Shown here: positions 1 through 11,300 of the stretch, in pieces
Position numbering within the stretch: position 1 is the first letter of the stretch
How the letters are laid out: each line of letters starts with the position of its first letter
From: Saccoglossus kowalevskii
Taxonomy: Eukaryota; Hemichordata; Enteropneusta; Harrimaniidae
DNA length: 27,846 nucleotides
Direction: 5' to 3'
NCBI RefSeq assembly: GCF_000003605.2
Contig: NW_003130863.1
Span: 60,095-87,940, forward strand
Notes under the pieces: generated by a model
Databases searched by the model: none
Seen by the model: only the letters and a program-made list of their open reading frames with translations
What the model was told of the DNA's origin: nothing
Made by a program: the position numbers and the translations under genes

Positions 1-2325
1 AATACCAGTGCGGTCGGAAATTAAGCGATAAGCGATCGATTAAAAGTGGGAAGTTGGGCGAAATGATTACTGTAGTTCAAGTGATATTAGCGTATTTCTA
101 ATTTAGTTTTTAACTCAAACAATATTTATTTACTCACTGTTTACTATAGCTAGAGCGCTGTACGTGTCTTCATTTTCAGGTTAGTTCTTCTGCCGATTTC
201 TCGCAACCAACAATGTGATTTTTTATTTGGGATTTCAAGAAACATAACATGAATCGTTATGGCATTCATACGCACAACCTTTTGCCATGTTTCAACTTTT
301 AAGTAGTCAGTTAATATGGTCTTTCATAGTAGCATTTCTATGGGATTGACATACTAGCATGAATGAGTTCAATTATCAGTGTTCACTGATGACGTCATTT
401 GACTGGCCCTCTAGAGGCGAAATGACGCCAGGAAAAGCGGACGTTTGTCGTCTGCTTCACAGCCCGTTTTATACCCGATATTTAGGGCATTTCGCAGCAC
501 ATACAAGTTGTTTTTATCGACAGAATTCATTCATAGATCTCAAATTTCATGTACAGAGTGTCAAAAGCCACACCTCTGCTCCCCTTTTTAAAGGGCGACA
601 GTCGTCATATCGCGTCGTCATATCGCGTCCTGTTCGATATGGGACTCATAACGACTTATACTATACATGAAATACTTATACATGAAATTCGAACACGCGC
701 TGCGCGACGGCCACTGCGCCTTAAACGAAAATGGTTACTAGAAAAAAACGGTTCTGGTCAACTGTTTTCCAAACTCTCCGATCATTCTGTAAACACAATT
801 ATATGCATACTTTATATAGTATGGTCAGTATAGCACGGCGGCAAATCACTCTATACTTCATAATGAACAGCGCCCTCAAATGGGTTTTAAAATGTGCAGC
901 TATTTGGCAAATATGTTAAAAACATATTTCCTCTACAGTCTGTCATCCTGGTATTAAAGCATGGATTTATTTGTTAACAAAATATTAAACTAACAATGTT
1001 TATGGAAACGTTAATTTCTTGATCAAATATAACTCAAATTTGACACAAATATATGTTTTATAGTTTGCATAGATGTAAAACATTGCCCACCTTCTAAATC
1101 TACCTGAAAACCATACACAGGCAAGGCTTGTGATTGATTGATAATGAATTTGTCAATACATTCTTGACTTGTGGAAAGTATTCTTTAAAGAAAGACAATA
1201 TATTAAAGTCGTGGTTAATACTGTTCCTGGAAAACAGGTCAATGACCTTGTAACTGCCTGGCTGAGGGCAACAACTTTTTATAAAACTCACATGTTGATT
1301 ACAGACCAGTCATAGCCATTTGACCCTAAATTGAACTGACATGCCTGGCATGCTTAATGTGTCTGCCGTCCATTTTTCATAACACAAGACAACTATTCCA
1401 CTTACGCAACCATATGCTGATCTTTTGTACATAGATATAACTAGAGGTTACTGAATTGACAATTTGGGTGCGTGAACCAGTTTATAATTTGATTGGATCA
1501 CATTTTAAAAGTATATCAACTGTGGGTTTGTACTGTGTATTTTGTATAAAATATCTCATCTACTCTCATTCTCAACTGTTCAGTTCAAATTCTGAATATT
1601 ATTTAAGATGGAAATCTTTTAGTAGTAACCAAATGATGACAATTTTGCCATTTTTGAACAGTTAAGATCATAATTCAATGACATAAACAAGAATGTCGAT
1701 ACCTTCTTAAGGATCAAAACGTTTTCCGAGGATTAAAACGGTTTTATTTGTCTGGCATCAGCCTGTGACCCTAGCACAAATCATACTATGTCTGCATCCA
1801 TTTAAAACAAACATTTTTCAACATCGCGTGTTGTTTCACATTCACGTCTAATGAACATTATAATTAGCGTAAATCTTCAGAGAAATACAATATTTGGGGA
1901 ATAAAGGAACAATAGGCGAGAGGTAGTTGGTCAATAATGGGACGTACAAAGCCCGAAATGTCAAAATATTTAGTGTGCGAGCAGTGGTAGGCTTGAAAAT
2001 AATCGCACGTTTTGTTCCGGGTTTTGTTAGACCGTTATATTTTAATTGAGGGTGTACAAGCAAGCGTTAACGAAATTTTAAAATGTTAATATATTGCAAA
2101 AAAAAAAGGATTTTCCACAAAAATGTACAGTTTTTCTCCATTTTTATGAAACTTTCCTTTCTTCAGAAATATACGAGGCGTTAATGAATCGTATAGTGTT
2201 TGCTAATATTATTACACTCCAATAAAAAAATGGACTGTACCTGTTACGTAGCTGTAGCCTCGTTTTAAATAATAACGCCATTTCTTTGAATCATCATTTA
2301 ATGGGGCAACCTTATATTTGAAGTC
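1..2325. other. 5' flank of the GGT gene, no gene recognised
   Basis: AT-rich sequence with only short ORFs and no recognisable protein on either strand. It should hold the GGT promoter and 5' UTR, but no convincing TATA box or initiator was found. A GC-richer patch at 689-725 resembles the terminal repeats of the element in GGT intron 2 (see the 6517-6819 entry). Confidence 0.4.
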
Positions 2326-2348
2326 ATGCCGTCTAAAAAGTTTTTCGG
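2326..2348 (+). CDS. ggt1-like: GGT coding exon 1 (inferred start)
   Basis: The exon at 5828 has no in-frame ATG and an in-frame TAA at 5820-5822, so the start must lie upstream. Here an ATG with G at -3 encodes MPSKKFF plus two bases, then a strong donor (GTAAGTG) at 2349. The two left-over bases fit the phase required at 5828 and give a basic cytoplasmic tail, MPSKKFFGTKKS, before the membrane anchor, as in type II GGTs. The cost is a 3.5-kb first intron. This is inference from phase, donor quality and peptide character; no transcript was available. Confidence 0.55.
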
Positions 2349-5300
2349 GTAAGTGTATTTCATTTTCCATTTTAGTCTTCGTCTACCATGCCATTGGCTC
2401 TATATTACGGCTCATATTGGTCTTGTTAGTTGTTTTAACTGGATACATAAATCCACTTACTGTGACATCTGGTGTTTACTGCATTGTACAGCACTTCTGT
2501 AGCATTCTGGGCATAGTTAAGTTCTTCTGTGAATAGCTTTGATCATTGTGTATGTGATGTTATGTCTGTATGACCAGTAACTAGCTCTATTATTAATTCA
2601 CGTGTTCGTCGTTTTGCCTGGCAACAAGCTTGATATTAAGGTGGCAACCGCGGTAAAATACCCATACAGTCACATTTTAATTAACATATTTCGTATAACC
2701 TAACTATATCAACCCATTTTCGTAAAGCCCTGATAGAGGGCAATATATCTATAGAAACTTTAATTCATGGTTTTCCCAATAGACGCTTTACGGTCTTACA
2801 TTCATTCTAATATATACAATTTATTTTGCAAGGAATTGAGTTATTTTTTCTCAGATCTGTTTTTAGAATATAGTTAATTTCAGGATTTATTTCAGGACAT
2901 ATTATCTTGTCAAGATATTTGCGATGTATGGGTCACATTTTTAATATATACAAATCAGGTACATGATTGTGAATTTAAAAATGAGTTCTTGACAATCGGA
3001 AAAATGTGACTTCATAACAATTTGAGGTTACAAGTTTAATAATCAGGATGAATTGAACAAAATGATTTAAGTTGCGAGCAAATCACGGACTGCAGTAAAC
3101 TTTGTTCGTATGCTATTACATTTCAACATCAAGGACCAGTTTACGCGTCTTACAAGGGTTGTTATAAATTTGAACGCAAATTTAATGCCAATTATGGACG
3201 TTGTATGTCTGTGAATACAATGGACGGTGTGAAAGTTTCAGAATACATATGTATAGAGTGGAAATGGGGGTGTCGTAGCTGGTACAGGGGAAATAGAGAG
3301 GAGCAAGGAAAACATGAGAGCATAGTGTGATCTGGGAATACTGGATATGGGACTGCCATGTGTGCAGGACACTACAACAAATTGGTACCACCGATTGAGA
3401 AATGGACTTACAAAGTGAGCTGGAGGGTGCCAAGTAAATCTTTTGTGGGACAGTAAGTTCTTGGTCAACAATGATCTAAAATACTTCCTTCGTTACAGCA
3501 GCACGTTTTCTGTGAGTACTGACTCACCTGTTGTTTTACTTTTGATTTGAAAATGGGATAATAAAAAGTGTTCCATGCCGTAATTATCGTATAAGTTTGT
3601 TGGAAACAATCTGGCACCACCCAATGATACTTGACGAATCAGGGCCGTGGATGCTATTCGATTTGTTTATATTTCGCAAAGTTACCTTATTTTTTTAGTG
3701 AATATATTTAGAAACTATTTTGTAAAAAAAGTTGTTTTGAACTTTTTAAAATCTTCTATGCATCAAGTTAGCTTTCACACATATTACCTAGTGAAACGGT
3801 GATTGTTAATTTCTGATACATCAGTCAGTTTTGATGATCATTTTAGATTCATATAGTTGTTTTGACTGCCCACTAAAGTGCTGTAAATAATGTGTGCTAC
3901 ATTATAATAAAAAGTATCTACTAAATTATATGATTGGTGGTTGCAAAGACCATGTTCTGAATAATAATGCAGTGGACCAGAATGCAATCTAACAAGATAC
4001 CCCTGAAACCACGAAGAGGAAATGAGACCACTTCAATTCCAGTGTAGTATGCAAATGACTTATCGCAATGACCTCACGACATGAGGTTACCGAAAGCATG
4101 GTGTGTACAACAACTGATATATTGCATGATACTAGTCAGTATATCGTCTTTCAACGAATATATGTGCATTATGTTAACCTCACCCCGCCCTCCGATCCTC
4201 GGTAAATATTGGGGACATCAAACAATTAAGTACATGTGACTTATCGTATCATTGTGGTTCACTTGGTGCAATAGTAAAAACAAATCAAGTTTATATATTT
4301 CCTGTCTTCGTTGTGGATGTCGTTATTATTTGTTAGACACAGCACTACCCCTTGGGAAATCAGCAGTAATGTCACTAAAGTTACATGAACTAAACAAAAC
4401 AAAAAAACAGACATAATAATTAAAAAAATGTATGTATACAGTTGTTGCAACACACTCTCCCTACGCAATCATTTGATGTTGCTACCTTTTATAAAGTTGC
4501 ATTTAATAAATTTCGCTTTTTTAGTGATTATTATGTTTATGTAGACTTTGTCTTTGCTGTTTATAAATTAGACACGATATAATGAACCGGAACTTACCTC
4601 TTCTCCTTCATCATGTAATTCATATATTCTGTTTTCAGCTGTTTTTGTGTTTCTACCTGTTTTTAACAATAGTTACATAATCGAAATAGGTTTAATTGTT
4701 CACGTATTCTACAGTTGGATTATGTTGTGTTGTGAAAATATTCTGTAAATTCTTCTTGCCGTGTGAATATTTTGTATTTTTATTGTCACTATTTATTTCT
4801 GCATTCCAGTACGTAGTGAACTGTCTCTCTATGAGTTGAGGCGCACTCGTTCCACAGTTGTTTTGTAGGAATCTCATTGCCAATATTTCACATCATTCCA
4901 TGCGCTAAGATAAATAGGATTTAAATTATTGAATAAAATCAGTATTAGTTTACTTGTTTTGCATTGTACAGTACATGCTTTTTATAGTTGTGTACACATT
5001 GTACCTGATGACATATATCATTTTTTATTAATATTATTGGCATTGTCAGAGTATTTTTGTGAGGGTTTTTGTAAAATATGATTACCAGTAATTTAGAGTT
5101 AATAACTCGTTTAGGTCTAAAGTTGTCATTTTGATAAAATTTTAACAAAACTTCTCGAGCATCTTTTAATTCTTTCAATCACTTATCAAGATTACGCAAT
5201 GGGCCAAACTACAAGAGGAAACGTTAGGTACTTTGTCTGGGTAGGTGAATGCTGTCAGAAGTGGAGATTGTTGTTGGATTCACAGACTTGAGGCACGCAT

Positions 5301-8300
5301 AAATAGACGACCAAAGTCTGTTTTCAGTTGTCCCAGCAGAGAAAAAACTGTCAATAATATGATATGTGTTTGTAAATCGAATCGTGTTGTTATGAGTGCC
5401 TTATTAAATAACTTGGGATTACTGGTAAAATTATTCTACTTACAAAAACATAACATTTAGCCTTAATAAAATTGATAATTTATTTATAAATGATACTAAC
5501 ATTACTATCCAGAGTTATGGGGGAACCAGAATTGTACTTGCATATTACAGCGTATGACATAGTGGGAGTGTGTTAGCTTGTGTATATATCTGGTAGTGTC
5601 GCGTATGTGTGGGCTTCGTATACGAACACAACCTTCAGCATCATTGATATGGAGAAACCTCATTGATGTTGCTGAACGTTACGTTGCATAAAATGTAAAC
5701 TTATTGTGGAGCATATGAGTGTTCAATCAAAAAATTGTCCAAAATATTTACATCTTTTTTTTGAAGCTGTGTGAAATGCAGAAAAGCTATTTCTAATATT
5801 TTGTTGATGTTTATTATCGTAACACAGTACAAAGAAATCTGTGATATGTTTGGTAGTGCTCGTCTTAGTGTGTATTGGATTGGCAATAGGTTTGATTGTC
5901 AGCGTTACGGCGGGTCAGGACAAGACAATTTCAGTCGGTGTTTCTGACGATATAACAACAACACAAGAATCTACTAAATTGCCAGGTCAAGTGGAAGGTC
6001 GAGACGCATACGAGCATGCTGCAGTGGCCTCGGATGCCGCCGTGTGCTCTATTATTGGAAGGTGAGGGGTCGTTCATGCGCATTTATCCCATTTATTTGT
6101 TTCAACATTATAACATTGAATAATTTGTAACAAATTCTAAATGTTTTTTTCAGAACATGTCATGATTGATTATTAGCTAGACACAATTTTCAGATATGAT
6201 GAGACTTTTCACCAATTGCTCAAAAAATTGTCAAATTGTGTATTATTGGACCATTTTTTGTGCGAAAATGTCAATGAAACTACACGGACTACAATTCGCT
6301 AGAAGTGAGTCCTCTTATCAGGAAATGGAGAAAAACAGAAATTAATCTTAGTGTGGGGAAAATGTACAGCAACTACATCTAGTACAATCGCGACTCATTC
6401 CAAAGTGTCTAAAGAATTTACGCTTGCAAACAAACGAACCTAACACGTAGTGTATTCCTCACTGATTCGTGATTTAATTGTATTATAGTGTTCGCTTCTT
6501 TTGGTCTGGCGATTACTTAAATGGCAGTGGTCGTTGCACCGCGCATGTGCGACATTTGTATTGATAAACATTGATTATCCCATAGTTTAATGCGCTCTTC
6601 TAGTGTAAATCACGAGGATGAGTGCACGCGGACGTGTACTAATTACCGCCGGTGACTCTTTCCATACCTTCCAATGAATCACTAAAGAAATTAACTAGTT
6701 AAAGCTTGGTATTGTTCCAGTTTGTATTCGTTGGTCTGCGCAACAGTCAAAGTCGTCAGCTTTTTTCATATGAGACCCATATCTCGCGCATGCGTGCTGC
6801 GACGACCACTGTCCTTTAAAATAAATAACTTTTTCAATTTCATACAGAGAAGCACTTCAAGATGGTGGGCATGCAGTAGATGCTGCCATCGCAGTACATC
6901 TATGTAACGGAGTTGTTCAATGCCATGGAAGCGGCATTGGTGGAGGGGGTTTCATGACTGTATATAATCGCTATCACAAAACGGCAGAGATTATCGATGC
7001 GAGAGAGACTGCTCCGGGAGAAGCTACCCAGTTTATGTTTCTCAATCACTCATCAGTGGTCGGTAAGTAGGGTAATCAGGGATGGGCCATTTGAAACGAC
7101 ATCATTGAAATAAGTCTGTCTGTAATGCAAAATTAAAATAAATAAATGATACTATACGATACAGTTATATACGATATTGACAAATATGTGTTTATTTTGC
7201 ATTTTTAAAAGGAAAATTCCACTAGCTCGTCCGAATTGTCAGTTTACTTCATTTTGAAACATACTGGCATGTAATGCATGTCTCGTGTGTAATAGAACAG
7301 ATCTAGAAGAAAACTGGCCAGTTCGATGTGTTCAACTTTCCATAAAGTCGATCCAGAAAGTTGAGTCGGAACCTCACAATATATAAGTCGTGATTTTTAC
7401 GTAATATGCTCACAGTATCCAACCTAACAGTGCGTGATTTAATTGTCAACAGGAGGGTTGTCTATAGGAGTACCTGGTGAAATAGCTGGCTACTGGATGG
7501 CTCACCAACGTTTTGGCAAATTACCATGGGAACGACTTTTTCAACCAACTATCGACATGATGGAAAATGGGATCATAATGACTGAAGCTCAGTTTTATTT
7601 CGTCACTAAAAATGAAGATATAGTACGCAACAATACAATATTAAGGTATGATCTTCTGTTCAAGCTTCGTGAGTCTGTCACGTGACCTTGTTACCGGGAC
7701 AGCGTCATTTCACCCTTAATGTTGTGTGATTCATAACTGTGCTTGAGCCAATACATACTATTTTATTACGTTATTTTGGATACATAAAATACTATTGTAT
7801 ATCGTGAAATATTATAACTTGTCCAAACAAATACATCATTCGTATAAACTGCGTCCTCTAGTGACAGACATCAAAATGATGTCAAGACAATGTTGTTTAA
7901 ATCGACAAATATGTCTAGCTGCATTGTCTTTTACGATCAAACGATATCGCTGCCCTAACTTATCTGTTCAAGTCAATGTAAAAGTGCAGGGTGCTGACAG
8001 GATAAGGGTTAAACGGCGTGTATGCCACATTTACGTCACGGAAACTCTTTGTCACTAGAGGGCGCGATTTATAAGAATGGTGTATGGTACTGGGGTCGTT
8101 TTAGTAATGTTTTTCCATTATTATCGTCCATAGGTGTTGACATCGCTATGCGATACTGAGCATGTTCTTCTTTTTACAGTACCATCTTCGTCAAGGATAA
8201 TGGACAGTTGGTTAGAACTGGTGAACACTTCACTATGCCGTTGTTAACTGAAACTTTCAAAAAAATAGCTGCAGGTGGTGAGAGGGTTTTCTATAATGGC

Positions 8301-11300
8301 GATCTTTCCCAACAAATCGTATCAGAGATACAGGCAGCTGGTGAGTACCGTTGCTATAGAAAATATTTTATTCTTTTCTATTCTATTATATTATAAATGC
8401 ACGAAACACCCAACGGAATATATAGTACAGGGAATTGGGAGTGGCAAACCGCAAGACAGCGATGCTGTCTTGTACAATTCCATGCGGATTATATGTACTT
8501 CTCGGTGGCGAACGGTGCGTCTTACATTTGCGAGTCGCATTTGTCAAGTTAGAATCTTGTGTTTCATATTTATATGTTCATTTTATTGTTTTGCATCTAC
8601 ATTTTCAAACAAAAATTGTAAAAAAAAAGTCAGGAGAGACAACACAAAAATTCAATGTCCGGAACAAAAAAACAGTACTCCCAGATAATAGAGCCAACTA
8701 AATGCAGGTGAATGCAATTTATTCTGTTTCAGGCGGAATAATCACGCTGGAAGACTTAAAATTGTATTCACCTGTTAGACGTCAACCAGTCACGATTAAG
8801 CTGAATGACAACACTATGTACTCACCGCCCCCACCGTCAAGTGGCGTTGTTTTACAACTTATTCTGAATATTCTAGAAGGTATTATTCTTGTCGTTGCTT
8901 GATTTCAGTCAGGTCGATAACTTAACTCTTACACTTTGTCGCATTTTATTAAAAATTATTGAATTTACGATCCATCCCTTGTGAGCGCCATTACTTCCAA
9001 GCGTCAATTATTTATTTTCAGGTTTTAATTTCACGCGGGAGAGTATTTCCAAAGTTGATGAAGCCATCCTCACTTATCACCGAGTGCTCGAAGCGTTCAA
9101 ACTATCATATGCAAGAAGGACTGAGTTAGGAGATACGTCGTTTGTCGACATCAGAGAGGTGAACGACTCCAAGTGACTATTTCCGAGTTCCCTCAAACGC
9201 CCATTCTGCCGTGAGGGCACAGCAAATACGTCATAGTCATTTGCGCAATTTAGTAGCACTGTTCAGAGCTCGCGTTCAGTAGAGTCAAAAATCAATATAA
9301 TACATGTAGATAATAGTTGGCAATCGCTTGTCCTAAGTAACCATTTAAAAATAAACATCGTAATGTCGTCGCTTAAAAACTCATTCATTTGACACATTTT
9401 TTTACAAAACTGTTAAAAATCAATGTGTATCTCGCAAAATGTAGTACAAATATGACATGACTTCCCCTCTAAAGAATAAGCGTTGTAACGAACACGAATA
9501 TTTCCATGAGGTAAAATAACGAATTTTGCCGCTTTTCAATGTTATTTTATGAGAATGACAACTCATCGTGTTTTGGTTATTTGATTCGTGGAAATGTAAC
9601 ATAATAACAGAATGTTCTCTGAGTACGTAAAGACGAATACAAACTTGTGTCACTATAAAACAGCATTACCTATTTTTTATGAGAAATACGAAAACAAGAA
9701 TTTACAATGCGCTGTGATCATGCCACAATGATTCGATGTGACTTTCAGTTTATAAAGCAGTGAGAACTAATCTAAATAAACAATTTAATTCCAAAAATGT
9801 AAATCGACAAAGTGTTTGGGTCTGAACATTTAGTGCGGAATGATATACTAGTAGCCTTTTTCCACATCGAGTCCCGTGCGTACAGAAGTAAAGTGCATCA
9901 CATGCTCCCTCTTACGGTGGAAATGAAATACACTTTCATCTTTACAACTCGGAAATCGTCGATTAACTTACACATAGCGTTTATTTATTTTTTCACGTAA
10001 AGCTTACAAACTTATCTTTATTTATCATATTATACCTCCTCTCCCTTAACTCTAATATTACCTATCACGTGATCTGAACAATGATGAGTTCGTATGCTTG
10101 TATGTGATTGAAGAGGGGGGGGGGGGTGACAGTGGAAAGAGTATAGTGGATGACAGTGTGATATCAAAATTGAAACCGAATATTGAATTCCATGAATATA
10201 GGAAGACATATCCGTGTTGCAATCACTGTCCATTGATCACGTGTCAATATAAAATACTGGTATTTGATTCTCGGTTTCTTCTCACGCTCATTATTATGTC
10301 TCGCGTGAACACCAAGAACAACTTTGATGTAAAGTCGTCTTAGTTAACACATCTTTTTTTTCTCTGTTAGCTCGTTGAATCCATGCAAACTGGACAACTT
10401 GCCGAAGAATTACGATCTAGAATCACGGATACCATGACACACAAAACGCAGTATTATGGAGGGATATATTCACAAATCGACGATGCAGGAACCTCGCATA
10501 TATGCATCCTGGATGAACACGGAAACGCCGTATCCATGACCAGCACAATAAACTATGAGTTAGTGTAATATGTGTATGCCTGGCAAATAAGAAGCGCCTT
10601 CTCGCGACGAATGTTTTCTGGGAAAACTCATTTCAGTCGTTACGTGAACTCGTTCGCCAAAATCAAACGAGCGATTGCAAATCAAAATTGATCGACGATG
10701 CGAACGGAATTTTGTCGCTAGAGGGAGCGAATAGTGTGTTTATTAAGCTTTTTGACAAATATTGATTTCGTCATTGCATAAAGAATGATATATAGCAGAA
10801 AATAATCATTAATTTTACACAAATATTTACGAGTATGATGTAAAGGGTGGTGTAGGTTAGACATCACTAGCAGACATGAAATAATAACGACATGAGAGGA
10901 TGAATCAGTAATAATTACACCACCACAGCTGATATATTCCAGTAAAATAACATTCCTACCTTACCATTTGTTTTCCAGTTTCGGTTCTCAAGTCGTGGGC
11001 AATGTGACTGGTATTATATACAACGACGAAATGGACGATTTCTCAACACCGGGTCTGACCAATACGTGGGGCTATGAACCATCTCCGGCAAATTACATTA
11101 CTCCTGGAAAACGCCCTCTGTCATCAATGTCTCCTTCTATTATCGTTGATAAAACTGGGGATGTTGTTATGATGGCGGGAGCTTCTGGCGGAAGTCGCAT
11201 CATATCCAGCATGTCTTTGGTGAGTTTTTCTATATATATATATATAGCACCATATAGAAATAAGCTACCGGCTGCCCATATGCCATATGGCATAACTCTC

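Noticed and set aside
3182-3471. Minus-strand ORFs of 77-83 codons
   Set aside because: Two overlapping frames of low-information composition, with no splice context or similarity.
5392-5424. Alternative GGT first exon (ATG 5392, donor at 5425)
   Set aside because: It ends in phase 0, so it needs the weaker acceptor at 5833-5834, and the peptide MSALLNNLGLL lacks the usual basic tail. Kept only as a fallback.
5841-6065. GTG codon at 5841 as the GGT start
   Set aside because: Nuclear animal genes rarely start with GTG. The frame is open back to the acceptor at 5826-5827, and a phase-compatible ATG exon exists upstream.
7795-8058. 87-codon ORF in GGT intron 4
   Set aside because: It overlaps the MITE-like inverted repeats and lies in a well-defined intron; no similarity.
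11279-11294. 16-bp palindrome in GGT intron 9 (and another at 19138-19153)
   Set aside because: Short AT-rich perfect palindromes with no loop are expected by chance in a window this size.
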